Program-made: the position numbers and the translations under genes
Shown: in pieces, positions 35,613 through 47,652 of the stretch
How positions within the stretch are numbered: the stretch's first letter is position 1
How the letters are laid out: each line of letters begins with the position of its first letter
Origin: Bryopsis sp. KO-2023
Lineage: Eukaryota; Chlorophyta; Ulvophyceae; Bryopsidales; Bryopsidaceae
NCBI GenBank assembly: GCA_030272585.1
Contig: BSYQ01000009.1
Location: 5,022,001 to 5,086,000, forward strand
Reading direction: 5' to 3'
DNA: 64,000 bases
The notes under the pieces: model-generated
The model's input: the letters and a program-made list of their open reading frames with translations, nothing else
Databases searched by the model: none
What the model was told of the DNA's origin: nothing

Positions 35613-38600
35613 TGGGCCCTCCAGCTTTCCGCGTAGATACTCCGAAGTTGTTTTGTGTTTAGAAGTCCAAAGCATCCAAAAAATGTGGATAGTGTTGTAG
35701 ATGATCTTCATGGAAGCGAAGCTTCGGTTGTCGGCCACGGGGATTCCTCTTGTGTAAAGGCTCCGCTCGCCAAATACTCTCCGTCTCTCGCACAATCAAC
35801 GTATAAGGTCCTTTCCATCGTGGTGAGAACTTGTCTTCACGCGATTGCGCCGCCTCCGCATCAAAAACCCAAACCCGATCGCCCGGCATAAAGTCTTGTC
35901 CATGTGTTCGTCTTTTTTTATTGATCTTTGCCAAATGTTTGTTGGTATGCTCCCGAGCCAAATCCCATTGAGTGGGACCCATAAGCCAAAGTGCTTGAGG
36001 CTCATATCCCGTAACATCATGGCGGGTGGTGTTGATCTCCTTTACGGCTTCAAGAACATGGTCCGACCAACTCCCTCCACGTTCCAAACGGATTTTGCGA
36101 ATCCGATCCACAATCGTGCGATTGTATCGCTCGACTAACCCCAAAGATTCGTGGCGATGGGGTGCAATGAAAACTTGCTTTGTCTTATAAATAAGACACC
36201 ATAACGAAATTTCTGTGGTTTCGTTATAACTCGCATTATCGGACACTATGGTTCGAATGGGACCGTATTTGTCCACCCACTTGATAAGCCCATCCCGGAT
36301 TTTGATACCGTTGATGGTTTTATGGACATAGGCCTCTCCCAAACGTGTGCACGAATCTATAATGCAATGAATAAAACGAAGACCCCCTCGGCCCGGCACT
36401 AACGGGCCTATCACATCCATATGTACACACTCCCCCGGTTTGGATCCAAAAGGGGGTGGTTTGAAAGGAATGTTTCTTCGTAGTGGACGAAACCGACTAC
36501 ATACCGGACAAAAGCGGATGATTGCCCGAATCTTCTCCTCCGTCATCATGATTCCTTGCTTTTGTAGAATAGAGACCATCTTCTTCGGTCCCCAATGTGC
36601 CTTCCGATGACACTCCCACACCTTTGCTTCCTTTTCTTCTTGCGTAGGCTCATATGTCAAAGTCATCATTTGTGGGCGTTGGCGTCTTGTAGGACGTGAA
36701 AGAAGATCGGCTCCAACATGTATATCTCCGGGAATAAATTGTAAGTGTAAATCCTCTTCATTGCCAAGGATCCAACCCCAAACTCGGACGGCTCGTTTGT
36801 CCGGCTTCGATGTGACCCCAAGAAAGTGGCCCGTGTTCCATTGTCGGACGATAGTTTCACTATCGGTCCGGACTACCGTAGGAACATTTCCTCGAAGAGC
36901 TTTGGTTTGTTGACAAGCCCAAAGCAAAGTTCGTAGTTCGCCCAAGAAAGACGAGGTAGTCTCGATGATTCGCTTGCTCCCAATGTCCACGAGGTGTTGC
37001 GTGCCATCCTCATGTTGAGCAAATAAAAGATAACCCGCAAAATCGCCCGACCAATCACAATCAAGCCAAAACTTAGTAATTGGCATATTTGGTGTCCGCA
37101 AAACATGGTGCTTCTCCAAAATTTCGGTAAAAATGGTGTGAGCTTGAGTGGTGATGTCCTCCCATTCGTCGTGCGAAAAGCGTTGTCCTTTGGCCAATTG
37201 AAGAAACCTTCGTAAAGGTGCAATACGGCGTTCAAGCTCCGGCACATGTTGGCGACAATAGGAAAGGATGCCAATTGCTCTTTCCAAATCCTTGATGCTT
37301 TGGATGGCTCCGAGTTGTTGCGTCTTGGTCTTGAGATACTTCTCGAGCGAGATGCGACCTTGAGAAACTTCATACCCCACAAACTTTACCGATGTTTCTA
37401 TCCAATCTACTTTATGAAAAGCCACCTTCAATCCAAATTCATGCAACCTCCTAAAAACCTCTATTATCTTTGGATAAAGTTCTTCTAAAGTTGCCGCTCC
37501 TAGTAAAAGATCATCTAAAAATTGCACTAAATCCAAACCCTCTAGGACTTCCGCTAACCTTTCATTAAAAAGTATAGGAGACCATAGCCAACCTTGTGGC
37601 AAACGTCTCCACCGATACCGTTTTCCCGCGAAAGTAAAACCGAAAAAACTAGAAAGTTTCTCATCTACCGGAACACAAAAAAAGCGTCTTTCACATCTAT
37701 CTTGCAAAAGTATTTCCAACTAATAGGGATTTCACTCAAACACCGCCTAACATCCTTTTGAATAGTCCCTTTACTCCTAAAATACGTGTTCAATTGTCGA
37801 AAATCGTTGACTAAACGAAGAGCCCCCGTCGGTTTTCGAATTACTATTAAAGGATTAAGATATAGTGAATCTCCCACCGAAACCGTGGCTAGACTCCCGT
37901 TATGAACAAAACGATCTATCTCCGCTTGAACCTCTTTTGTATCCGCGATTTCATCTATCCGATATTCCGTCCTAACACCCGACTCTTTAGGTTCAATCCA
38001 TTTAATTTCCACGGCTCTAATCTTTAATTTGTCCATAGCCGGAGTAATAGGATGTTCCCAAAGATTTCCTACTTCCGGAAAAGAACTTTCCACCTCTTTC
38101 TTTAACCGTTCCCGTAAATCTTTTTGTTTTTGTTCTTCTACTTCCGAAATTTCAGAAACGTGTCCGTAAAGGGCAGAAATTCGTGGAGTGATTACTTCCC
38201 CTTCACCTAGTCTAACATACTCCCAAGACTTCACACCAAAAATTTGCAAAACGACTGTCGTAGCCCCTAGTACCGAAACGGAATCCAAACTATTATAAAC
38301 ATCTAAACGAATCATTCCACCTTTTGTGATTGCATAGCCCCCTATCAAACCTTGACGTTGGAGGCTATTCGTCACCGTTACCGCCCCATCAAATTCAATC
38401 TTGACGGGCAAATAAAACCTATTCCAACTTTTCGGTGCTAGAAAATGTGTTGTGCCACTAAAAATTTGTATTACCCCCTTATCCGTTTGCCGAACACACT
38501 TGAAAGTTTTATCCCTCGACCAAAGTTCCCGAAAAACTACTCTAGGTCTATCATCTACTACGCCACCGGAACCATCCGGTGGCCCACTCAGTTTTTTTGT

Positions 38601-39174
38601 GCTTTTACCACGAAACACTTGACAACAAGGTTCGTATTTTTTTCCCTAATTTCCCCCGTACCACAATCGACTAGCAATTCAAAATCCCGAAGCGCGGGCA
38701 TCCCAATTACCGGCTCATTCACATCATTTGTAATGTAATAAGTAACGGACTTCACCGTTTGGCTTGGGCCTAATTTTGTAGGCAAAATAGCCTTTCCCAT
38801 AATCATACTCAAAGCTCCATTGAATCCCTTTACCGACATATGATCGCTAACCTTTGTGTAAGGAATTGTACGACGTATGCATTCCTTTAACGGTAACAAA
38901 TTTAATTCGGCACCGGTATCAATCAAACTCTTTGAAATTTTGTGATTAGAAATCTCAATTGGAATGTGTAATAAATTTCTTTTGATGACACCTGAAGCTT
39001 CCTCCACCGCCGATCCATGCTCTCCTTGTAATGAGGTTGATGCAACGGCTTGATTAGTCGTGTCTTGATTGGTTGCGACTCCCTCCGTGCTTACACCCAG
39101 AACATCAGTACCCGTGACAGGCTGACACGATTCAGAATCGCCGATGTACCCCCATGTCTGCCACTCCCATGTCC

Positions 39175-39532
39175 GCCACTCCCATGTCCGCTTCTCCCGC
39201 GAACGCCAAAGTCCGACATACACGCATACAGCTCACACAGACGTGGCAAAACCAAAAATAGTAAGGTTTTTTTTAGGGTTTAGGGTTTAGGGTTTTAGGG
39301 TTTTAGGGTTTAGGGTTTAGGGTTGCGCGAACGGCGCGCGCCGAGCGAGCGGGGTAGACCGGCGCGACCGCGGGGTAGACCGGCGCGACCGCGGGGTAGA
39401 CCGGCGCGCGCGAAGCGACTGCGTTAGACCGGCGCGCCGCCGATCGGACTGTAACGCGTGCCACGTCTGTGTGAGCTGTATGCGTGTATGTCGGACTTTG
39501 GCGTTCGCGGGAGAAGCGGACATGGGAGTGGC
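39175..39532. repeat. 74-bp perfect inverted repeat around a TTTAGGG array and a GC-rich minisatellite
   Basis: Arms 39175-39248 and 39459-39532 are exact reverse complements. The 210-bp loop holds about eight TTTAGGG/TTTTAGGG units (39271-39325) followed by three to four copies of a roughly 21-bp unit containing gggtagaccggcgcg (39350-39430). It sits inside the retroelement, between the Gag-like and protease parts. Confidence 0.92.
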
Positions 39533-40789
39533 AGACACGGTGTATAATCGAATCGCCATTCGCTGTAGTGATCCCAGTCATCATCATGTCACACTTCTGA
39601 GAGTCGTCATTCGTCAGCCGCAGTTCGTTTGTTTTCGCCACTGGCTGTAAGAATTGTTGTCGACGGGGGCACGCCTTAATTGTGTGTCCACGTTCGTTGC
39701 AGTAGGCACACACAGCCTTTGGACACTCCCACGCCCAGTGACCAAACTCCTCGCAGTTCGGACAAGGTCTGACTGGCGACTTCCCTCGCGTCACAGCTTG
39801 ACGTTTCGCCTCCGGCTGCGTGCTGACCGCTGGCTGCGCCGTAATGACCTTGGTCGGCCTTGTTAGTCCTGTCCCTTTTGTCGTTTCCAGTTGTTTTGTC
39901 AAAATTCCCAGTGCATCCCACAGCGAATGCAGTTGATCTGTGAGATTGGATTGCTGTCGCTGCATTAACGTTGCCAAACGATTTTTCGCTGACGTTTCAG
40001 CGTGATTCCCCAACTCCGATGTTTCCACTGCGTCCTCATCCAACTTTCCCCGTTTCGCGGCTTTGCGAACTTTCGCCTCCGCAGTTTCCGCGAATTTCCA
40101 AATCACCACAATTAAATTCCGAATCAACTGAAAAATCGGAATCCACCAAATGAGTGTGAAAGCCTTTTGGATTCCTTTCACCACACTTTCGACTTTGAGA
40201 TACAGCAGACAGAAAATACTCACCAGTAGAAGTCCCATGGATGCTCCAATCACATGCGACATCCAGCGAAATTGATTTCGCCAAGGTTCCGGCAGCATGT
40301 CCAAAAGCGAAAACCAATCCGGTAGCGGATTCCAAAAAAAGCTCGAAATGCGTTCGATGAGTAACGCAGTCAGTCGTTGCAGCGACTGCGATAAACCCTG
40401 CATGCATCCCCGAATAGAATCGCAGGCCTCAGAATTTCCAATTGATGTAGTCGAGGCAGTTGGCGTTAGCCATGCGAACCAACCCCAGCCCCTCGTTTGT
40501 TGTCGTTGCAGCTTGGCTGCCTCCGCCAGATTGGTTCTGACACTCGCCAGCTCTGTAATTACTTCCTGTAATTTCTCCTGTAAGGACGTCGATTCCGCAT
40601 CTGATTCGCGTTTCGCCGCTTCCAGCGCCTTAGTGTGTTCGTCTGACCGATGTAAGGCCTGCTCCAACTCCACAACCCTTTGCCCCAGCGTCGAATTTTT
40701 GGGTGCGAACGGTGGTCCAGCGCTTGTGCGCGCCGCCACCATCAAAATCAAAATCGTCGTTCCGAGGATCATTCCGGCTCCGAAACCAT

Positions 40790-41074
40790 AAAGAACTCGC
40801 TGCTTCCAATTAGGCCGTTTGATGGGACTTGGTACACCAAAGATCTCGTCGTCGGTGTAACCTCTTTGTCGGAGGTGTTGCGCTTTCGAACGTGTGAGAG
40901 GCGCTATTGTGAGCGAGTGACCTCGAAAGAATGTGTGAGAACGAGATCATTACAAGTCCAAAGTCCCCCCTTTTCTAACTGATTTGTCATTCCCGATGTC
41001 TTGGACGAGGTGTTGACGGGTTGACGATGTGTGGGTGAGTGTGACGTGTGGGCGTTGGTGTCTCGAGTTTAACA
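40790..41074 (-). repeat. 5' LTR of the Ty3-type element
   Basis: Reads identical to the copy at 35328-35612; followed by host sequence gaataacaaag that continues the arm A match. Confidence 0.93.
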
Positions 41075-43116
41075 AAGTTGAATAACAAAGAATTGCACCT
41101 GCATCCTCGCCGCTGTCGTACAATTGGGTCACAATTGTATTTAGTTGTGATCCAATCGCCACACTAATTCTGTTGGTCCCAACACATAAGGAGCAGTTGG
41201 TTCATAGGCAAGGGCCGTCAAACATTCTCCAAAGATTATTCGATATTGTCATTCTGTGCTGTAGTTCGAATGATCTTGCTGCTGTCAGGATACAGGCAAC
41301 TGCCCTGGATGTTGTTCATTACGTAACAACATAGATGTGTGACACGTATGTTACATTTCTTCACGTAATGATGACCCCACATCACCTGCCCAACACGTGT
41401 TGGACTTGTTTACGCAACGATAATCAATATCACTGAATAACTGGATGCCCCCATCAGACATGTAATGAAAATGCAGTGAGTTATTTATTCTGTCAGATAT
41501 CTTCCTCATCCAAACCACCAGCAAGACTACCCAGTCAGAGTAAACCAAATGTAGAAACCGTGAACCCCATCACAGCGCCACCAGCGAACTCTGCTTTCAA
41601 AGCAGGGTTCCAACTCTTTATGAAATCAAGATTGCCATAATATAATTCTTGAGGAAAAATAGGGATTCGTGCCAATATTTTTGTCATAGATACGGCATGT
41701 GTGGTATCTCCAAAAACTAATGCTTTTTTACCCGTTAAATTTTGATTATCTATTGAACGCGAAAACCAAGCAGCTTGAGATATAAAACGTGTCTGTCGGT
41801 GTTGATGTAGTTTTCAATATTCAAATTTAATCCTAGTTTGGATTGCAATTTTCGAAGAAACTTCGAAAAAAGAGTTTCTTTTCCCTCCCCTCCCCGGCTT
41901 TCAATAAATTTCCCCCTCTCGCTGCACTAACCCTCTTCCTAGCAAAAAAAGAAAAAAGGTCCATCCTCCCTTTCTTTTTAAACCAGCATCTGCAAAATAT
42001 AACACAGATCCCGCAACTAGTTTTTTTCTTTCTTTTCCTTTTCTTTTTTTACCCTTCTGAATACAACTTTTTTTTTTCTGTTTCATCACAAACCACTCTC
42101 GGCCTAGTACTCAAAAATTGTTTTTTTTTTTTTTTTTTTGAAAACCCCCCCTTCCCGAAAAGAAAAAAACCAAAAAAACCAAAAAAAAAAGCGAAAAACA
42201 AGAGAAAAGAAAATTCTAAAAAACGCAATCAAAATCAAAAGATGCACTTAACATGGTTCTAAACTTACCTTCATGATAACTAGTGGATCACTTCCTCCTA
42301 ACTACCCATTTGTCACTTATCCCCACTCTGAAAAAACTCATCCCAGATGATCTAGCACATATAACTTACAAACAAGCCATTTATTAGATTATCACCAAAG
42401 TCTGTTCATTATCTGACTCCTTTCCATTCAGCCACCCCAAATGATTATATAACCAATTCCAATTCCAGAAGTGTCACGCCATTAATTGTTTCACCCCAAC
42501 ATCATAAAATCACTAACGTTCTATCTTTTTCCTCTTTTTTTTCAAACAAATTTGCAAGCAAAAATTGTTTTTTGTGTCTAGGCTTACACAGTCCAAAGCG
42601 ATCTCCTCTAAAACTTTCAAAGTGTTCAATTTACCACCCCCGATTTTTACTGTTTTTACAAACAGTAAAAACAGGTAATTTTCTGAAGCTGCCCCCCCCC
42701 CCCCCCCCTCCCCAATTGTAATGTTTCTTCTGTGCATTAGGTTGGATTCGAACATTGCTAGGATCCGTTGCACGCGCCGGTTAATTGGTGATTTCAGGTT
42801 TATGGCAGACAATGATCCAATTTCTGAATGCAAGGACCAGACAAGTAGGCCAGATGGTGTGGGTGTAATCAGAGCTTTCCTGGCTCCACATTTTCAACTT
42901 TCAGCGAAACATAGAGAGAAAAATCAACACAATCCAGAACATTGACAACACATATCAACCTCTCTCTCAAAAAAGGCTACCCATCGGATGCTCCTCATGT
43001 TCGTTCAACAAAAAGACCACGTCTTTTACAATATCAGAAAGCAGCGTATCGTTCAAAGGAAAAAGGCATCAGACGCAAAAAACGAGGGGGGGGGGGGATC
43101 GAACATGCACCTTCAG
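41075..43116. other. End of arm B, then gene-free low-complexity DNA
   Basis: 41075-41446 continues the arm homology with lower identity. 41850-42250 is poly-T/poly-A rich, and 42690-42715 is a long poly-C run. A possible short plus-strand exon near 42797-42860 (MADNDPISECKDQ) has no partner. Confidence 0.5.
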
Positions 43117-44865
43117 TCAGACTTGATAACGAGGACTGATTTCCTTGGTCAGCTGTGCTTTATTTTGAGTTTTCTTTCGCCCAGCCAACAGCTCCTGAAA
43201 CCAACTGCAAAGCATTATAACCAAATCAGCATAAAGAGAACTGTTCATCCGGAGCTGGATCGTCCCCAAATTCAGTGAACCGAACCTAGCCTTTTATATA
43301 TATATATTTAAACATCCCACCATGGTGTTGATGCAATGGAATTTTCTGAAACTTTTTTTGACTTGTCACTTTTTTTTTTTTTTCAAGTGAGGAATTTGAG
43401 TTTACGGAAAAAACAAAAAAAAACAAAAAATCAGTCAGACCTGGGCATGCACAAAGGAGAGTTTGAATCTTACCGCCCCCAGCATCAACACCCCAATTGC
43501 AGGTTGGAAAACGACAGGCCACAGCATCATCCATGCATCCAGGACAAACTGCACAATAAACTCGACGCAGTCATATCTAAAAATAGAACGGAGCGATTTC
43601 CCAAAAACAGGAATCGTACCCCCCCCCCCGAAATCTGAAGTGGTAAGCAATAGATCAGAAAAAGAGAGGGGCCAACTGTGGTTTTCGACTCGCTTCTTTT
43701 TTTCTTTCCTTCTTGAAAATACTGCTGCACTCCATAGAACTGAACAAGGCAAAAAACTGTGTCCGAAACACCCAACTTGAGATGGGGAAAGCTTCGCAGA
43801 AGAAAACCTTCTTCAGAATCGGAACCTCGAAAACACAAATTACATATCTAACGAAATATATTTTTATATATTTATATATTTTTTTGGTATCTTATTATTA
43901 TATCTTGATATATATATCTAGAGGATGCAGAAAAAAAAAGGTGGTTCCTACCGATCGATGAGCAAGTGAATTGAAAAGAACTCCAGAAGTTAGCCAGCCG
44001 AGGGCAAACAGCACAAAAAAGAAATCTGCCATTAGAACCTGACGAAAACACACTTTCTTCAGTTTTTTCCCTGAAAAAATCAGATGCTGAAAAAGCTGAT
44101 GCTTTGTTTTTTATTTTGCAAAGCATCGACACAAACGCTGATAGGAAATGTATGTCAGACAAGCTTTTTGGCAATCCTTTACTCATGGAATTTGACAATT
44201 TTTTTTTTTTTGTACAGCCTACACGCTCTTCATTGGAATTTCACCTTGTCGACGGTTTCTTTTAATCCTGCTGATTCCTCCTTTTGACCCTGATTCAAAA
44301 TTGGCAAAAGAAAAAGAAACAAGAGTGGGAAAAAAAAAGTTGCACATCACAAGGTTTAAAATCATTGGGAAAAAAAAAATCCCCACCATCGACACTCCGT
44401 TCCAAATGGATGCTCAAAACAGCAAGTTCAAGAAAAGCCGAAATGCCAAAACAGGATAGGAAAAGAATAAGAAAAGCGAACTGAGGCGAAAAGAAACCAT
44501 CCCACATGTTTCACATGACAAAAATACATTTCTATTTTATTTTATTTTTTGAGGTGCATTTTCTGCCAATAGGGATGTTCAACAACAGTCGTAAAAACGG
44601 TACGGGACCCGATTCACGTTAAAAGATCGCATGTATCACGAAAATACTGTAGTTTGCTTAACATTTTCTCCCCCGACTCGCCCCAACCTCGCTTTTTTGA
44701 TTAGTAATAACGTTGGAACGTATTTTAGCGTTGAATTGCTGAATATCCCTACTATGTCCAGGATTCACTGAAATAAACCGACCTGAGAGGTGTCCGCTGC
44801 AGGAGTTGCCGATGGCTCCATACCACCAAATTTCAGCAGATCTCGCTTCAACTCCTCATTAAAAT
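43117..44865 (-). CDS. Unidentified multi-span membrane protein, 3' part
   Basis: Minus-strand exons read as follows: 44783-44865 (NEELKRDLLKFGGMEPSATP), 43952-44038 (hydrophobic, LMADFFFVLFALGWLTSGVL), 43474-about 43576 (hydrophobic, VEFIVQFVLDAWMMLWPVVF then QPAIGVLMLGA), and 43117-43194 (ELLAGRKKTQNKAQ, then a TGA stop). The first two join in phase, and so do the last two. The link between the second and third is not solved; a hydrophobic frame near 43700-43825 may be an extra exon. At least two or three membrane helices and a basic C-terminal tail are visible. More upstream exons probably lie at 45070-45240 and 45470-45560. I do not recognise the family. Confidence 0.5.
44570..44751. mobile_element. 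Possible hAT-type MITE, 182 bp
   Basis: Ends TAGGGATGTTCAACAA and, in reverse complement, TAGGGATATTCAGCAA: 14 of 16 positions agree. The TAGGG-start style resembles hAT termini. No convincing 8-bp target duplication, and no coding capacity. Confidence 0.5.
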
Positions 44866-45069
44866 CTAGGAAAAAAAAATAAGATAAAACAGAAATTTAA
44901 TTTATCCTGTTTTATGAACCGTTCGACAAAAAATGTTTCCAGCAACTGGAAAAACATTCATTACCTAATACGTGGCACGTCCATATAAGATACCCCCATA
45001 AAAAAAGAAAACGGTATTTTCCTCTTAATTTCTGTGTGTCCCTGTGGGGGAATTTTTTTCTGATACTCA

Positions 45070-46060
45070 TAAGATTTCCTGGCGCTGAACAAACCTGCCT
45101 CCTCCCCTCCACCGTCAACAGCTTTCAACTTCCGATGTATTCTGCTGTCAAACCACAAACAGAACGAGTCAGTGTCCATCCACCTTTCCTGAATCTGGAG
45201 TTTTAACACAGATCTTTCCAATATCTCCAAAACAACAATAGCAAAAAAAAAGGGGGGGGGGAGGCACCATCCCATTGATCCAAAATTTCTGATGTGGCTG
45301 ATTAAAAATCATTTTGCTGTAATGCTCCAGTGCACTGGGATTTTTTCGGTTCCCTTGAAGGCTCAGCAAACATCAGTTCCGCTGCCATCAGCAGTGCAAG
45401 ATCCTTCACAGTTTTGTTTGTAGCCAATTTTTGCATGTCGTTTGTGAATGAAAAAAAAATCTACCAGGAGGATTCTGGGGGAAGTGAAAATTCCTTGGCC
45501 AGAACTTTTTCTTTGCACCACAAAGGGCAATGCTGATTGAACGAAACACCTGCTTACTAAGCCTATGTCATTGTGTCTCCAAACCCACCCACTGACTGTG
45601 GAAATCATGGTCTGGGACCCCTTGGTTTCTAAAAATAAACAAAATGCACAGTGGTGCAGCCACCGACTCTCAAGAAATCATGAGGTGCATTCCCATTAAG
45701 GATTTGGATCTTCAAAAACGAGTTCTTGGTCGTCGATCACCGACCTCCTCTTCGCCCAGCTTCTGCAAGGGGCTGAACCAGAAAACCAGGCCGCTTTGCT
45801 CAAGCGAACGAGGGAGGTTTCCCCCACGTCGACGCTGCGACGCAGTGGGGCTGAAGATATGCAGCAGGTGTCCATCAGGAAACAAGATGCAAGACGGCCC
45901 CAATCGGTACGATTTCCTGATAATGTCGTCTGAGCAGCGAACCCAGAAATCCGACAGACAGCAACGAACCTCCGTCGTGTCAATCCAAAGCCCAAGATTT
46001 TGTTTTGGTGCACCCAATCGTTGGGTTTTTCGTCGTCCACCCCACGCAATTCACCAAAAA
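45070..46060. other. Coding-looking region, strand not resolved
   Basis: 45070-45240 and 45470-45560 have protein-like minus-strand frames (AVDGGGEEAGLFSARKSYE; VFRSISIALCGAKKKFWPRN) that fit upstream exons of the membrane-protein gene. 45700-46017 is GC-richer and open in several frames on both strands: minus reads YRLGPSCILFPDGHLLHIF, plus reads EPENQAALLKRTREVSPTST. I could not decide which is used. Confidence 0.35.
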
Positions 46061-46138
46061 GTGAGGAAAACCTGAAAGTCTTGGCACGAGGCGCGGTGTT
46101 GTGGAAGCTTGTCGTTTTTTCTGTTTGCGTCGGGTGCG

Positions 46139-46321
46139 ATGACGTTTTCCACTGGGAACTGGCGGCTGTGGGCTGCTGGTGTGTTGGTCGTCTGGGCGGG
46201 AGTTCTACAGGTCCAACTCCGACGCATGCAAAATTCTCCCGAGTTTCATGAAAAGTTTGGAGATGTCGAAGACGAGAAAGAGAAAATTAGCTTGGCATTG
46301 AAACGCCCCAGGACGGATTGA
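46139..46321 (+). CDS. Small single-span membrane protein, 60 residues
   Basis: One open frame from ATG to TGA. Residues 7-25 are a hydrophobic helix (RLWAAGVLVVWAGVLQV) followed by QLRRMQ and a charged tail with DVEDEKEKISLALKRPRTD. This topology suits a small mitochondrial or ER membrane subunit, but the family is not recognised. An upstream in-frame extension without ATG exists. Confidence 0.5.
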   Translation: MTFSTGNWRLWAAGVLVVWAGVLQVQLRRMQNSPEFHEKFGDVEDEKEKISLALKRPRTD

Positions 46322-47201
46322 ACTGAGAACAAACAACAGTGCAAAACCAAAATCCTGGCTGCCAAGCGTGTAATATTGGACTGGTGGGGATAGTGGATTG
46401 GGATGGGAGTGTGGTTCGGCGTTTGTGAACTGCGTGCATGCGATTTGTATTGCATGGAGGCTTCATGACCTAATCTTTGTCGTTCTCAGGATATAACAAC
46501 AACAAAAATGGGATGTAATGACTTGTTTTCTGATGTGGTTTTTTTGATGTCGTTTGTGTTTCTTTCTTTTCTAACTCAGAGATTCTAGAAAGGTTTCCAT
46601 CCAAGCTGCCAGTGTAATAGTGTTCTGCGCTCCTGTAAAAACTTGGTTCGGACTGATTTCAAAGTTCTGATTTCTTTTTTTCTTTTTCTTTAGCTACCAT
46701 TGTTACTCGTTGGGTGGCTGGGTGTGAGTCGCCAGTGTGTTGGAATCTGAAATCTGAAAATCGAGCCATTTATTTTGTGCAAGTAGTTTTGCCTGCCAAC
46801 TTGAGAGTTACCCCCAAACCAAACAGGGATGCAGCTGTTCGCGAAAATTCAACAGATTTTCATGGACAACAGAGTGAATTCATTGACATGAGCAGCACCT
46901 CACAGTATCCTGACGACGAAACAAGGCGGCGCTATGACTTATCGTTGCATTGGGAACACACCGTTGCAGCGTCTGCATTGAAAAAAAAAAGATGAAAATT
47001 GGACCCTTCTCACTGTCGTAACAGGCACTCCATCCTCTTGAATTCACTGCAGCTTCTTTTGCCAGTTTCAGAGATTCCTCCATCGAAACAAAACAAAACG
47101 AAATCCGATTTTGGCGCAGATTTCAGAGTGAAGAAACGTGATATTCCACGCCTAGTCCACAGGGGGTTTTCTGCTGGCTTTCTTGACGTCGCGGCTTTCC
47201 T
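46322..47201 (+). other. Mostly non-coding; one weak open frame
   Basis: A plus-strand frame at 46714-46995 (RVTPKPNRDAAVREN and on) follows a T-rich AG acceptor and could be an exon, but neither its partners nor a family is visible. Confidence 0.25.
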
Positions 47202-47429
47202 ATGGACGTGCCCACAGATTCAGATTCACCAGTGAGACCTTCCAGGGGCCTACCTGATTTTCAAACTGGAAAAGAAAAATATATTGTCGTCATGTCGGAG
47301 TTGCTGGAAGCGCTGGACTCCGTGTGTTGCGTTTGCAGGTTTCCTCTGCGTTCGAGGGGCGAGTTCATGGCAGGGATGGCAACCAAGAAAGAGTTTTCGA
47401 TCGCGAGGACAGCTGCAAAGATTGTATGA
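47202..47429 (+). CDS. Putative first exon, hypothetical protein
   Basis: Begins MDVPTDSDSPVRPSRG and includes VVMSELLEALDSVCCVC. A donor-like gt follows at 47339, or the frame runs on to a TGA at 47429. It might be the 5' exon of the membrane protein whose 3' exon is at 48287, with a MITE in the intron, but I could not make the phases agree. No family recognised. Confidence 0.3.
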   Translation: MDVPTDSDSPVRPSRGLPDFQTGKEKYIVVMSELLEALDSVCCVCRFPLRSRGEFMAGMATKKEFSIARTAAKIV

Positions 47430-47652
47430 TCAAGCCTGATCTGAACACTTTGTATTGTTTTGTTTTTATTCGTTTGTTTTAATGTTTTAGGGTTTTATTT
47501 TTGCATAGCTGATGAATTTTCTGTTCAAGGAAAAATCAAACAATATGCTTTGATGGTGATGTCTTTTTTCTTTTTAATCGCTACTTTTGTTCTTCTTGCA
47601 AATTTTCAGAAACAAGAAGAGTGGAAACGAAAATAGACAAACAAAATAGATA

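Larger units (their letters stand above)
35328..41074 (-). mobile_element. Ty3/Gypsy-type LTR retroelement (Metaviridae-like), young
   Basis: Total 5,747 bp, transcribed on the minus strand. Two 285-bp LTRs that read identical flank it, and the 5-bp target AAGTT is duplicated at 35323-35327 and 41075-41079. Arm A keeps the unfilled site with one copy. Next to the 5' LTR is a TGG-starting primer-binding-site candidate (TGGTTTCGGAGCC); before the 3' LTR there is a purine tract (GGAGGGCCCA). Parts in order: a Gag-like protein with two CX2CX4HX4C zinc knuckles (about 40770-39560), an aspartic protease with DTGAE (about 39060-38590), reverse transcriptase with LPQGW and FLDD, RNase H, and an integrase with an HHCC-type finger and a D,D,E core (about 38600-35660). 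It looks nearly whole, with perhaps one or two breaks. Identical LTRs and the empty site in arm A mean it inserted recently, after the duplication. Confidence 0.92.
29723..41446 (+). repeat. Inverted duplication, arm B (with two later insertions)
   Basis: Matches arm A (15735-21240) in reverse complement from ttcttgcatatgcg at the inner edge to cactgaataact at the outer edge. It is interrupted by about 600 bp at 34674-35273 and by the LTR element at 35328-41074. The arms are separated by an 8.5 kb single-copy spacer. Differences seen in exons are few; introns differ by scattered substitutions and short indels. Confidence 0.93.

Noticed and set aside
39271-39325. A chromosome end (telomere)
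   Set aside because: Only about eight units, flanked on both sides by retroelement sequence and enclosed in an inverted repeat; it is internal.
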